Assembly (NCBI GenBank): GCA_001873285.1
Contig: MNYV01000120.1
Location: forward strand, 1-43,673
From: Nitrospirae bacterium CG2_30_53_67
Lineage (GTDB): Bacteria; CG2-30-53-67
Reading direction: 5' to 3'
DNA: 43,673 nt
Positions 8,762 to 17,409 of this stretch are shown here, piece by piece (positions within the stretch are counted from its first letter, which is position 1; every line of letters starts with the position of its first letter). The notes under the pieces are model-generated. The model did no database searches and was not told the origin of the DNA. It worked only from the letters and a program-made list of their open reading frames with translations. The position numbers and the translations under genes are program-made.

Positions 8762-10687
8762 TTAAACGATAGGAATCATCGGTCTTTCGATGGTCTTCCA
8801 TTCCTTTTTAGCTGCATCATACTTCACATTGATAAAGTGTTTCTTGCTTTCATCCAAGTCCGGGAAGTCCAACTTGTGGTAATATCCGGGCCATCTTGAC
8901 TCTTTTCTGGCAAGCCTTGTTTTCACGCATGCCAGGCCGACATACATCCTGTGGACAGCCTCCCAGGCCCTCATCAGCTCATGATTGTTCTTCGCAGTAT
9001 TAACACCAAGCTTCTCTACGTCTTCTTCCAGGAAACCCAATTTCCAGACGGCTGTCTCAAGCATCTTGTCGGTTGTCTCATAACTGGTCTCCCAGCTCCC
9101 TGCATATTCACCCATGATCTTCTGCAGCCTGAATAAGAAACTGTGCGCTGAGATATAGTTTGGATTCACTTCTGCGCTTGTTGTGTATCCCTTCTTCTCC
9201 TCATAGAGGGCAACCGGCTTAAATACGATTTCCTTGAGTTTCTTTATCGTGTCATCAGATACAGTAGGCGTGTAGCCCTTATGGTCATAGGCGTACTTCA
9301 CTGCTGACTTTGCTGCAATCCTTCCCTGCGCATGTGAACCGCTTGAGAACTTATGCGCAGATGCGCCTACGCCGCAGCCTGCTGTAAATAGACCCTTGAC
9401 CGTAGTCATTAGGTTATACTGCTCAGGGAATGCATCAGCGTATTCCTTGGGCATCAGGTCATCAGCGCCGCGGACCCAGGCGCCGCAAGAGGCGGCATGT
9501 GAACCGATAAAGCAGGGGTCTCCCAACTGAAGCTCCGAAGGTTTTTCCAATGGGTCAATATTCAGCGAAGCCCAGAGGGTTGCGCCTGCAATCGTCATAT
9601 CCAGGAAGTCCTCCCAGGATTCCTGTTCATACTTTTTAAGCTCTTTTTTCTGCGCCTTCGGGTCTGTGACCTCCTTTTTTATCCTCTCCGTTACCTTTTC
9701 CGTATGCATGAGCAAGGGCGACTTACCGGCCTTGGTTGCGAGGATCATCTCATAGTTTCTCACAGGAGTCGGACAGGGCTTTACCTTTGAATATGGCGCC
9801 CACTTATCTGTCTCTGATTTGTATGCAAAAACATATGGATCCCCATAAACATCCGTTGCAGGCGTCTTAAAGAGAAGGAAGAAGGTCCCGACGGGTCCAT
9901 AGGCATCCTTGAACCTTGGAGGGATAAACGGCACATCCATCTGTGTAAGCTCACCGCCTGCCTGTAAAATGAGTGAATAAGTTGAACCTCCAAGCCACGG
10001 CGGCATCCAGGACCTCCCGAAGCCTTCACCCTGAGACCTGGGCCTGAATACATGGACCGCGCCGCCCAAACCGCAGTAAACCGCTTTTGCCTTAAACACG
10101 TAGAATTTGTCTTCCCTGACGCTGAAGCCCACCGCGCCGCAGACCTTGTCGGTCTCTTTCTCATCATTAAGCAGGTGCGTAATATAGACCCTCTCAATGA
10201 GCTGACCCTTATCACCGAGGGCGCCTAATGCGTTCTTTGCCGCCTCTGCCACGATGATCTTGTAGCTCTCGCCTGATATTGCTATCTGCCATGCGCCTGA
10301 TTTAGCATAATTCCCTGCCTCATCCTTCCATATGGGAAGACCCCATTTATCAAAACTCTTGACAGAGGAATCCACGTGCCTTGCGACATCATAGACGATG
10401 TCCTGCCTTGTTAACCCCATCTGGTCATTCGTCACATATTTCACAAAATCTTCGGGTGTGTGCTGATCATGTGTGACCTTTCCATCCAATCCCATATAGG
10501 TATTAATGGCAGAAAGTCCCATGGCAACAGGACCGCTCCTGTCCACAGCGGCCTTATCTACCCAGGTTACCTTTAACCCCGCTGCCTTCGCCCAGTAGGA
10601 AGCCTCTACTACAGCGCCGCAGCCTCCCATCCCTCCACCGAGTATCAATATATCGGTATTAACAACCTCTGTTGCAAATTCTTTCAT
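8762..10687 (-). CDS. aprA: Adenylylsulfate (APS) reductase, alpha subunit
   Basis: FAD-containing catalytic subunit that reduces APS to sulfite and AMP in the cytoplasm, with AprB as electron donor. The FAD motif LGGGMGGCG is at residues 16-24. VDRSGPVAMGLSAINTYMG and the later FIGSHAASCGAW and SSGSHAQGRIAAKSA segments are characteristic of dissimilatory AprA rather than fumarate reductase. Its 641 residues match the family. AAGGAGAG precedes the ATG, 19 bases after aprB. Moderate GC (47% in bases 9001-9060) contrasts with qmoABC next door. Electrons are expected to come from QmoABC. Confidence 0.97.
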   Translation of the reverse strand: MKEFATEVVNTDILILGGGMGGCGAVVEASYWAKAAGLKVTWVDKAAVDRSGPVAMGLSAINTYMGLDGKVTHDQHTPEDFVKYVTNDQMGLTRQDIVYDVARHVDSSVKSFDKWGLPIWKDEAGNYAKSGAWQIAISGESYKIIVAEAAKNALGALGDKGQLIERVYITHLLNDEKETDKVCGAVGFSVREDKFYVFKAKAVYCGLGGAVHVFRPRSQGEGFGRSWMPPWLGGSTYSLILQAGGELTQMDVPFIPPRFKDAYGPVGTFFLLFKTPATDVYGDPYVFAYKSETDKWAPYSKVKPCPTPVRNYEMILATKAGKSPLLMHTEKVTERIKKEVTDPKAQKKELKKYEQESWEDFLDMTIAGATLWASLNIDPLEKPSELQLGDPCFIGSHAASCGAWVRGADDLMPKEYADAFPEQYNLMTTVKGLFTAGCGVGASAHKFSSGSHAQGRIAAKSAVKYAYDHKGYTPTVSDDTIKKLKEIVFKPVALYEEKKGYTTSAEVNPNYISAHSFLFRLQKIMGEYAGSWETSYETTDKMLETAVWKLGFLEEDVEKLGVNTAKNNHELMRAWEAVHRMYVGLACVKTRLARKESRWPGYYHKLDFPDLDESKKHFINVKYDAAKKEWKTIERPMIPIV

Positions 10688-10706
10688 GTTTTCTCTCCTT
10701 TTTTAT

Positions 10707-11150
10707 TTATTTTTTTGTCGGGAGCTCTTTTACTCCCAGCATATCCGGCTCTGAAAACAGCAATTGACTGTTTAAGTCCGCCACCTTTGCCTCAGGATAC
10801 CCCTCAAGCGCCTTTATGGAACCCTCTGGTGTAGTCCTTATCGGATACTTGAATCTCTTGATCCTTCCATCCCTGTAGGTGATCGTCCACATGATGTCCT
10901 CTGTCCCTCTCAGGGGAGTTGATGAGGCGCCGAGGGGCATAAAGTCTGCATAACCCCTTACATCCATAGCCTGCTGGGGACATATCTTTACACAACAGTA
11001 GCACTCCCAGCAATAAGTAGGCTCCTGATTGTAGGCCTTCATCCTTTCCTTGTCCAGGAACATCAGGTCATTCGGGCAAATATACATACATGCAGTCTTA
11101 TCCTGCCCTTTACAACCGTCGCATTTTTCTGTCATTACGTAACTTGGCAT
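10707..11150 (-). CDS. aprB: Adenylylsulfate (APS) reductase, beta subunit
   Basis: Iron-sulfur electron-transfer subunit of APS reductase. Two [4Fe-4S] clusters are formed by C10, C13, C21, C25 and C47, C50, C53, C57. The longer spacer in the first group (CDGCKGQDKTACMYIC) is typical of AprB. The C-terminal tail that wraps around AprA follows, giving the usual length of 147 residues. AAGGAGGG precedes the ATG. It is the first gene of the leftward apr-ykgJ-qmo run, so the promoter should lie in 11151-11711. Confidence 0.97.
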   Translation of the reverse strand: MPSYVMTEKCDGCKGQDKTACMYICPNDLMFLDKERMKAYNQEPTYCWECYCCVKICPQQAMDVRGYADFMPLGASSTPLRGTEDIMWTITYRDGRIKRFKYPIRTTPEGSIKALEGYPEAKVADLNSQLLFSEPDMLGVKELPTKK

Positions 11151-11711
11151 CTTTAATCCCTCCTTAAAAACGTTAAATTAGGATGACTAAATCCTTTCCT
11201 TATTAAACATTAAACAGAAGCGTTCTCTTTCTCCTCTTTGTTTGTCGTTCCACCTCCCTTCACGGTTTGATCGGTCTGTTGCATAGTTGTGAGCCGTTCC
11301 TGTGCAGGAACAGAGTTTGAATGAGCGATTTGAGGTAAGCGAGAGCGTCATAAAAATCCGAAAGAGAAAAATAGTTTCTAAAATTAGAATATTAATATCT
11401 TCTAATAACTATAGAAAGTAAAATTAATAGTTCTTATCCAATCTTTAGAAAATATTATAGGGACCTCTCGTCTACCCGGAACGAGACAATTTTATAAGAG
11501 ATCCCGGATAGGAATTAAAATACTAATACGATCAAAAACAGGAATCAAGATAAAACATTAAAACCATACATTTGTAATTCTTATAAACGTATTAAGATAT
11601 ATAATTATTAATAATCATTATTGAACAAACAAGAGTAGAACGCTGTTTGATGACTGCTTCAATGATGGAACCTTTGGGGGATGCGGCTTTTGATGACCGT
11701 CAATCTTCATA
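11151..11711. other. AT-rich intergenic region upstream of aprB; likely holds the apr promoter
   Basis: No ORF here is convincing. Bases 11296-11311 form a perfect 16-base palindrome, GTTCCTGTGCAGGAAC. A minus-strand TATAAT hexamer lies at 11454-11459, next to the inverted repeat TCTCGT/ACGAGA (11466-11471 with 11481-11486). I could not find a convincing -35 box at 16-18 bases. The stretch from about 11360 to 11640 is strongly AT-rich. It must hold the apr promoter unless transcription reads through from hit. Confidence 0.5.
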
Positions 11712-12056
11712 TTACCCGGGCGGCCAATGCATGGGCCGCCCGCCCAGCAGATGGATATGAAGGTGGAACACGGTCTGCCCGCCGTGAGGGCCGGTGTTGA
11801 TCACGAGCCGGTAGCCTTTCTGATCCAGCTTGAGCCGTTTGGCGATCTCATGTGCGGCCCTCATCAGGTGGTGTAACAGTCCATCCGGCGCAGCATCAAT
11901 CTCGTTTAAGGATTTAAGATGGACCCTGGGAATGATCAGGAGATGTACGGGGGCCTGTGGATTGACGTCCCGAAAGGCCAGGCAATGCTCATCTTCATAA
12001 ACACGTTCCGCCTGCCGGTTACCGGAGACGATTTCGCAAAAGAGGCAGCCGTTCAT
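11712..12056 (-). CDS. HIT-family nucleotide-binding protein (HinT-like)
   Basis: A 114-residue histidine-triad protein. The signature HLHIHLLGG sits near the C terminus and the family-typical CLFCEIVSG at the N terminus (CxxC zinc site partly kept). HinT-like enzymes hydrolyse purine-nucleotide phosphoramidates such as AMP-lysine. Length and domain are complete. The start overlaps the stop of the HD-domain gene by ATGA, so translation is coupled. Being next to APS reductase is suggestive because HIT proteins can act on adenylyl sulfates, but a link is only inferred. Confidence 0.92.
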   Translation of the reverse strand: MNGCLFCEIVSGNRQAERVYEDEHCLAFRDVNPQAPVHLLIIPRVHLKSLNEIDAAPDGLLHHLMRAAHEIAKRLKLDQKGYRLVINTGPHGGQTVFHLHIHLLGGRPMHWPPG

Positions 12057-12691
12057 TCTTTTCCCCTGTTTTTCCCCGATCTGCCGGCCAGCTCTCGATT
12101 GAATTCGTTGATGTATTTCTGAAATTGTTTGAAGCCCCGGGGGCCGACCTCGTGTTCGATTTTCTCCATGAACTCCCTGGAACGCCGGCCGTAGGACTCT
12201 CCAAGCTCTCGGGTAAAACGCTTGACCACCGCATCCGTATCCCGTAACTCATGACGGTCTTCACCGGGGATGTAAAAGAGAAGATTGTCCACGTAGCAGA
12301 CGATCCGTTCCTCCAAGGTATTGGGGATAAAATCCCGGTGCGGAAGACCCAGGGCCGCTGTTTCTTCCTTGGCGATGCCCACGCCTATATGGGTCTCGCC
12401 GATTCTGGCCGCGGCCTCGGGAAAGCCATGCTCACGGATGATCTCTCCGCTCTTGACTCCGTGCTCCACAATACGGGATGCCCGGCTCCGTCCCACGTCG
12501 TGGAGGATGGCGCCTAATGTTAGGATGTCGAAGTCCACATGGGCCGTCCCAGGGAAAAGACGGGCCAGGAACAAAGAGGCATCGTGGACGATTCTTGCGT
12601 GCTCCAGGATCCCATCCTTCCATTCGGGTTTGTATTCGGCGGCCGTCTTCTTTAGAAGATCCCAGGCCCTTTCGGCTTCCTTTTCTTTCAT
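12053..12691 (-). CDS. HD-domain metal-dependent phosphohydrolase (TIGR00295-like)
   Basis: A 212-residue protein with an HD fold. The metal-binding residues are H in LEHARIVH, the LHDVG pair, and later H residues in IVEHG and ETHIG. The order matches TIGR00295-type HD proteins, including LEERIVCYVDNLL. Substrate unknown; nucleotides or cyclic nucleotides are possible. The C-terminal ~70 residues are charged. I prefer the ATG at 12691, preceded by GAGGACGG, although an in-frame ATG at 12709 exists without a ribosome site. It overlaps hit by 4 bases and so forms a two-gene operon. Confidence 0.85.
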   Translation of the reverse strand: MKEKEAERAWDLLKKTAAEYKPEWKDGILEHARIVHDASLFLARLFPGTAHVDFDILTLGAILHDVGRSRASRIVEHGVKSGEIIREHGFPEAAARIGETHIGVGIAKEETAALGLPHRDFIPNTLEERIVCYVDNLLFYIPGEDRHELRDTDAVVKRFTRELGESYGRRSREFMEKIEHEVGPRGFKQFQKYINEFNRELAGRSGKNRGKE

Positions 12692-12777
12692 AGCATATTC
12701 CGTCCTCATGGATTCATCAATGGATGGATAATCTATTTACATAAAAATGGGGGCCGTTGTCAATCAAGAAGCAGCAG

Positions 12778-12806
12778 ATGACATAAAAATGAGCAAGTGC
12801 TATACT
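12778..12806 (+). promoter_or_regulatory. Sigma-70-type promoter for the methyltransferase gene
   Basis: ATGACA (12778-12783), a 17-base spacer, then TATACT (12801-12806) with a TGn extended -10 element. It sits 74 bases before the ATG at 12880 in the divergent intergenic region. Confidence 0.55.
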
Positions 12807-12879
12807 CCGATAAAAAGAAAATCGTGACGTAAGAAGATTAGGTGGACAATCAGGCGTTTTCCTTATTTTGGAGCATCTT

Positions 12880-13890
12880 ATGACCCCATCCGGATTCAAC
12901 CCTGCGGAAAGAATCAAAGAGATCAGCACCGCCTACTGGAGATCCCAGGCCCTGTTTGTCGCCCTGCGGCTGAACGTGTTCAAGGAGATCGGAGATCGGA
13001 CCGTTCCGCTGCAGGTTCTATGCCCCAGGCTGGGCGTGACTCCTGACGCACTGGAGCGGCTCCTGCTGCCGCTCATCGCACTCGGGCTGCTGAGAAAGAC
13101 CGAACAGGGATACGCCGTTCCTGAAGCGTTCAGGCCCTGCCTGACTTCTGAAGGGGAGAAAGACCTGAGTGCATCCATAGCGCACATGGAACACCTTCAG
13201 GCCAAGTGGATGAGACTGGAAACGTCCGTGCGTACCGGGAAGCCCCTGGCGCCGGATTCCGATCTTACCGACGCAGAGATAAAAGAGAATACCGGGAATT
13301 TTATGGCGGCCATGGAGTCCCTGGCCTCGACCGTGGCCGAAGAACTGGTGAGGCGCTTTCCGCTGCAGGGGAATGAAGAGATCCTCGATCTCGGGTGCGG
13401 CCCCGGAACCTATTTCAGAAAATTTCTTCAAACCTATCCCGGCGTTCAGGCCACAGCCGTGGATGCAGAAGATGTCATTCCGATCACCCGGCGGCTTGCC
13501 GGGAAGCAGGGCCTTCTCGACCGGGTGACCTTCATCCCCGGAGATTTTCTTGAGCTCTCGTTCAAAAAGGATCATTACCATCCGGCGCTGCTTTCCAATG
13601 TCATCCATATCTATCCTCCGGAGGTCGTTTTAGATCTCTTAAGGAAGGTCTATGTCCTTCTCAGGCCCGGCGGGACCCTCCTCATCAACGATTTTTTCAC
13701 GGATGAAACCGGCACGCATCCCCTTTGGGGAGCGCTCTTCTCCCTGAACATGCTGCTCAACACAGAGGGAGGGAGGAACTACCGTCTCGATCAAGGGGAG
13801 GCCTTTCTCAAGGAAGCAGGCTTTTCGGGTATCCGTGCCCAAACCCTCTGTATGGATTCCACGCTCCTGATCGGGAAGAAATCGGTGTGA
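12880..13890 (+). CDS. SAM-dependent methyltransferase, O-methyltransferase family 2-like
   Basis: A 336-residue protein with two parts. An N-terminal winged-helix dimerisation domain covers residues 10-90 (FKEIGDRTVPLQVL, LGLLRKTEQGYAV). The C-terminal class I methyltransferase has motif I LDLGCGPGTY near residue 168 and the LLRPGGTLLINDFF post-motif near 265. This plan fits family-2 O-methyltransferases such as hydroxyneurosporene or small-molecule methyltransferases; the substrate cannot be told from sequence. GGAG lies 6 bases before the ATG at 12880. A TTG at 12868 would add four residues but overlaps that site. It is monocistronic, between an HD/HIT pair and a tRNA. Confidence 0.85.
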   Translation: MTPSGFNPAERIKEISTAYWRSQALFVALRLNVFKEIGDRTVPLQVLCPRLGVTPDALERLLLPLIALGLLRKTEQGYAVPEAFRPCLTSEGEKDLSASIAHMEHLQAKWMRLETSVRTGKPLAPDSDLTDAEIKENTGNFMAAMESLASTVAEELVRRFPLQGNEEILDLGCGPGTYFRKFLQTYPGVQATAVDAEDVIPITRRLAGKQGLLDRVTFIPGDFLELSFKKDHYHPALLSNVIHIYPPEVVLDLLRKVYVLLRPGGTLLINDFFTDETGTHPLWGALFSLNMLLNTEGGRNYRLDQGEAFLKEAGFSGIRAQTLCMDSTLLIGKKSV

Positions 13891-13953
13891 GGAATGGGTA
13901 TCGATCCGGACTTCCGCCGATCTGAAAGATCATGTAGACCGGTGAGAAATCGC

Positions 13954-13981
13954 TTGACTTTGCCATGAGGGTCAATACAAT
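13954..13981 (+). promoter_or_regulatory. Promoter of the tRNA-Gly gene
   Basis: TTGACT (13954-13959), a 16-base spacer, then TACAAT (13976-13981), 16 bases before the first base of the mature tRNA. Both boxes differ from consensus by one base. Confidence 0.75.
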
Positions 13982-13997
13982 ATAACAAAATATAAGA

Positions 13998-14072
<75 letters not shown>

Positions 14073-14081
14073 GGATGATCA

Positions 14082-14123
14082 GGAGCTGGTGAACGTCCAT
14101 TCACCACTCCTTTTTTATTTTTT
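14082..14123 (+). terminator. Intrinsic terminator of the tRNA-Gly gene
   Basis: GGAG-c-TGGTGAA pairs with TTCACCA-CTCC (14082-14110) with a single bulged C, followed by TTTTTTATTTTTT. It starts 9 bases after the encoded CCA. Confidence 0.85.
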
Positions 14124-14312
14124 CTCAGAGCTCCCCTTGGTTGGTGAAAAGTATTTTATTTTCAGGTGGAATTGTGTACACTGATCCCCCATGGATGGAG
14201 GTTGCCTTGATCAACTCGTTCCGGAGCCGCTTTCCCGCGGCGGCAGCCGGCCGCCTTGCCGTCCATGATGCATTGCTCTTTTCCAGACGGACACGGCCGG
14301 GGAGAGACAGCC

Positions 14313-15233
14313 ATGAATAGATCTCTGAATATCCGATCCATGCTTTGTAGTTTGGCGCTGATCTCCCTCTGCCTGACCGGATGTGAGGAACCCGATAGGG
14401 TCTCCGGCCCCCATGACCGGATCAAGGTGGTGGCCAGCATTTTTCCCCTCTCGGATTTCGTCCGGAACGTGGGCGGAGAGAGGGTCGAGGTCCTGACCCT
14501 TCTCCCTCCGGCTGCAAGCCCTCATGTCTATTCCCCGGCGCCCAGAGACCTTGCCCGGCTGCAGGATGCCCGGCTCTTCGTCAAGATCGGTCTCGGGTTT
14601 GAGTTCTGGGCAGGTAACCTGGCTCATGCCGGCGCCGCCCCCGGCCTTGCCGAGGTTGATACATCCCAAGGAATGGAGGTCATTGAGGAGACCGAAACCG
14701 GGCATGGGCGCCCGGCCGGGAATCCTCATATCTGGCTGGACCCGGTTCTGGCCATGGAACAGGTGAAAAGGATCAAAGAGGCCCTGGTGAAGATAGATCC
14801 GGCGCACCAGGCCGAATATGAAAAAAATACTGAAACCTATCTCAATCAGCTCAAGGTCCTCAATCTTGAGATCAGGAACCGGGTCAAAAGCTTCAGGGTC
14901 AATGCCTTCATTTCCTTCCACCCCTCCTGGACCTACTTTGCAAAACGGTATGGCCTGGTCGAGGCCGGCGTGATCGAAACCTCCCCGGGGAGGGAGCCGG
15001 CGCCCGGCGAACTCATGAAGATCGTGCAGGGTGTCAAGGCGTCAGGCGTGAAGGTGATATTCGCCGAACCGCAGTTGAACCCCAAGACGGCTGATGTGGT
15101 CGCCTCCGAGGTCGGGGGCCGGGTCTTTCTGCTGGATCCGATCGGATCCCCTGAACACGAGGACCGGTCCACCTATCTCAAGCTGATGCGCTATAACCTT
15201 GCAATCATGCAGCAGGCTTTCGGGGGGCCGTGA
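14313..15233 (+). CDS. Metal ABC transporter, substrate-binding lipoprotein (ZnuA/TroA family)
   Basis: Binds a divalent metal, most likely zinc or manganese, outside the membrane and delivers it to the permease encoded by the following genes. The N terminus is a lipoprotein signal: basic start, hydrophobic MLCSLALISLCL, then lipobox LTGC at about residues 23-26. Family features are the early VASIFPLSDFVRNVGG, a metal-ligand histidine in SPHVYSP, another in NPHIWLDP, and a third in SFHPSW. The histidine-rich loop seen in many ZnuA proteins is only short (ETGHGRP). I chose the ATG at 14313, with GGAGAG upstream; an in-frame start at 14256 would put an odd leader before the signal. 306 residues. 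Confidence 0.9.
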   Translation: MNRSLNIRSMLCSLALISLCLTGCEEPDRVSGPHDRIKVVASIFPLSDFVRNVGGERVEVLTLLPPAASPHVYSPAPRDLARLQDARLFVKIGLGFEFWAGNLAHAGAAPGLAEVDTSQGMEVIEETETGHGRPAGNPHIWLDPVLAMEQVKRIKEALVKIDPAHQAEYEKNTETYLNQLKVLNLEIRNRVKSFRVNAFISFHPSWTYFAKRYGLVEAGVIETSPGREPAPGELMKIVQGVKASGVKVIFAEPQLNPKTADVVASEVGGRVFLLDPIGSPEHEDRSTYLKLMRYNLAIMQQAFGGP

Positions 15234-15248
15234 TTGGAGGATTTTTTA

Positions 15249-16040
15249 ATGGGAACAGACCGGCAGGTCATGGTAGAGACCCGGAACCTGGATGTGGAGA
15301 TCAATGGTTACCCGGTGCTTCAGGGGGTGAACCTGAAGGTCGAGGAGCAGTCCTTCACCGGACTGATCGGGCCCAACGGCGGGGGAAAGACCACGCTCTT
15401 GAGGGCGATCCTCGGACTCATCCGTCCGGATCGGGGAGAGGTCTTGATCCAGGGGGTCCCTCTCGGGACCGGAGAAAGCCGCTCCTGGATCATGGGGTAT
15501 GTCCCCCAGCAGATCAACATAGACAGGCGTTTTCCGGTCTCGGTCCTGGACACGGTGATCATGGGGAGGTACGGGAAGATCGGGATCGGGCGCCGTCCGA
15601 AAAAATATGACCGTGACATGGCCATGGCCTGCCTCGATAAGGTAGGGATGATTCATCTATCAGGCCAGCAGATCGGGAGCCTTTCCGGAGGGGAGAAACA
15701 GCGTGTCTTTATCGCGCGGTCGCTTTGCGCCGAACCCAGGGTCCTGATCCTGGACGAGCCTGTGGCCGCGGTTGATCTCGCCGCACAGGACAGTTTCTAC
15801 CGGCTTCTGCAGCAGCTCCGCAAGGAGTACGCCCTGACCGTCATCATGACTACCCACGATATCGGGGTGGTCCCCATCCACTGCGATGCCGTGGCCTGCC
15901 TGAACCGGACGTTGCATCTCCACGGAAGGCCGGAGGATATCCTGAAAAGCGAGGTATTCAAGAAGCTCTACGGGACTGAGGTCGAAGCGGTCATGCACGG
16001 CAGGATCCCCCACCGGATGATCGGAGGGCATCGTGACTGA
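15249..16040 (+). CDS. Metal ABC transporter, ATP-binding protein (ZnuC family)
   Basis: ATPase that powers metal import. Walker A is GPNGGGKTT near residue 40, the ABC signature LSGGEKQR near 145, Walker B VLILDEP near 167, and the switch histidine is in TTHD. Length of 263 residues is normal. GGAGG at 15236-15240 is placed correctly for the ATG at 15249; a TTG at 15234 overlaps that site and is unlikely. The gene ends by overlapping the permease gene by 8 bases. Confidence 0.92.
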   Translation: MGTDRQVMVETRNLDVEINGYPVLQGVNLKVEEQSFTGLIGPNGGGKTTLLRAILGLIRPDRGEVLIQGVPLGTGESRSWIMGYVPQQINIDRRFPVSVLDTVIMGRYGKIGIGRRPKKYDRDMAMACLDKVGMIHLSGQQIGSLSGGEKQRVFIARSLCAEPRVLILDEPVAAVDLAAQDSFYRLLQQLRKEYALTVIMTTHDIGVVPIHCDAVACLNRTLHLHGRPEDILKSEVFKKLYGTEVEAVMHGRIPHRMIGGHRD

Positions 16041-16887
16041 AATCCTTGCCTACGGTTTCATGCAGAAGGCTCTCGCAGCCGGGATCCTGGTCAGCATCAC
16101 CTGCTCGGTGATCTCCTTTTTTGTCCTGGTCAACCGGCTCTCCTTCATCGGCGTGGGGATCTCGCATGCAGCCTTCGGGGGCGTGGCCATCGGGATCCTC
16201 TTCGGCATCGACCCGACCCTTTCGGCCGTGATCTTCTCCGTGCTGACCGCTTGGATGATCGGGATCGTGAGCCGCAGGGGGAGGCTTAACGAGGATACGA
16301 CCATCGGAATCTTTTATGCCGCGGCCATGGCATTGGGGATCGTGATCATCGGGCTTTCCAGAGGGTATACCGTAGACCTTTTCGGCTATCTCTTCGGGAA
16401 TATCCTCGCGGTCACCTCAACGGACCTCTGGATCGTGGCGGCCCTCAGCCTGTTTGTCCTCGGGACCGTATTTTACTTCTTCAAAGAACTGCTGTACATC
16501 AGTTTTGACGAAGAATCGGCACAGGTGAACGGTGTGCCGGTGGCCTTCCTCTATTATTATCTCCTCACGCTCATGGCCGTGACCATCGTGATCTCCATGA
16601 AGGTGGTCGGCATCATCCTGGTTTCGGCCCTTCTGGTGATCCCGGCCGCGGCGGCCTACGAGGTGAGTTCCCATTACAAGTCGGTTCTCATCGTCTCAGT
16701 CATCGTCGGGCTTGTCTCGGCCCTGGGCGGGCTCCTTGTCTCCTACCGGTTCAATACCGCCTCCGGGGCCACCATTGTCCTTCTGGCGGCTGCGGTTTTT
16801 CTCCTCCTCTTTACCATCCGCTCACTGAGGACCGGTCCTAAGAAGGACCGGGTTCCGGTCCATGGCCCTTCGGATCCCCAGGGTTAA
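16033..16887 (+). CDS. Metal ABC transporter, permease (ZnuB / ABC-3 family)
   Basis: Integral membrane permease of 284 residues with about eight hydrophobic helices. It shows the ABC-3 family segments VNRLSFIGVGISHAAFGG near the N terminus and LVSALLVIPAAAA in the middle. It starts with GTG inside the end of the ATPase gene, so translation is coupled. Together the three genes make a complete importer. Zinc, manganese and iron are all possible substrates; I see no Zur-type operator I would defend. Confidence 0.9.
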   Translation: MTEILAYGFMQKALAAGILVSITCSVISFFVLVNRLSFIGVGISHAAFGGVAIGILFGIDPTLSAVIFSVLTAWMIGIVSRRGRLNEDTTIGIFYAAAMALGIVIIGLSRGYTVDLFGYLFGNILAVTSTDLWIVAALSLFVLGTVFYFFKELLYISFDEESAQVNGVPVAFLYYYLLTLMAVTIVISMKVVGIILVSALLVIPAAAAYEVSSHYKSVLIVSVIVGLVSALGGLLVSYRFNTASGATIVLLAAAVFLLLFTIRSLRTGPKKDRVPVHGPSDPQG

Positions 16888-16895
16888 ATCCCACC

Positions 16896-17065
16896 TTAGT
16901 GGTCCTGTTCGTAAATAGGGTGACGTACCGAGAGGGTTGTAGGGCGGGCGCATCAAGGCACGCGACTCAGCGCGTACCCCTCTGGTACACCGCAAGGTGC
17001 GGAACTTTGACTCGACCGCCCTACGGCACTCGAATGCCACCGTATTTACGAATAGGGCCACTTAG
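16896..17065. repeat. Small element with terminal inverted repeats (MITE-like, about 170 bp)
   Basis: The left end (16897-16919) and right end (17042-17064) are imperfect inverted repeats of about 23 bases built on TAGTGGTCCTGTTCGTAAATA. The inside contains no credible gene; short ORFs on both strands just read through it. The right ~52 bases match bases 41143-41194 at roughly three quarters identity. No target duplication is evident. The rest of the gap to folE (17066-17409) holds only a candidate promoter. Confidence 0.7.
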
Positions 17066-17194
17066 TCTGTCACGGCCTTTCCTCTGATGCGCCGGAACTA
17101 TCGAAGTCTGGGGCAGGGGTTGGGTAGGGGCATTGTTTCTTAATTATTTATGGAGTTATAAGATTTATATATTCGCAATTGAATATTTATTTTC

Positions 17195-17223
17195 TTGACA
17201 AGGATGGCCTGAATTGATACTTT
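17195..17223 (+). promoter_or_regulatory. Candidate promoter of the folE-metV run
   Basis: A perfect TTGACA (17195-17200), 17-base spacer, then TACTTT (17218-17223), in an AT-rich stretch about 190 bases before folE. It is the best sigma-70-like site upstream of the rightward gene run. The long leader may carry further control. Confidence 0.55.
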
Positions 17224-17409
17224 TAATTGCTCATAGGTTGAAAGAATAAAACAGTGTTTTACTGAAATTGTCCTGCACGAAACAGCCAACGGCGAGATCT
17301 TCTCGGCATACTGAAAAGATCCATCGTCAGGATCGTTTTAAATAAATTTGTATTCAGAAACCATGGATCTGCCGGGTAGGATCAATCCCTCGGTGACGAT
17401 CAGCCATGG

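Noticed and set aside
8459-8899. A 146-codon frame on the plus strand between aprA and ykgJ
   Set aside because: It reads through REP-like palindromes and the end of aprA in antisense.
14125-14312. Zur-type operator before the metal transporter
   Set aside because: I could not find a convincing palindrome; the region has only weak promoter-like hexamers.
16899-17087. Short ORFs on both strands at 16.8-17.1 kb
   Set aside because: They start in the inverted ends of the repeat element and have no features of real proteins.
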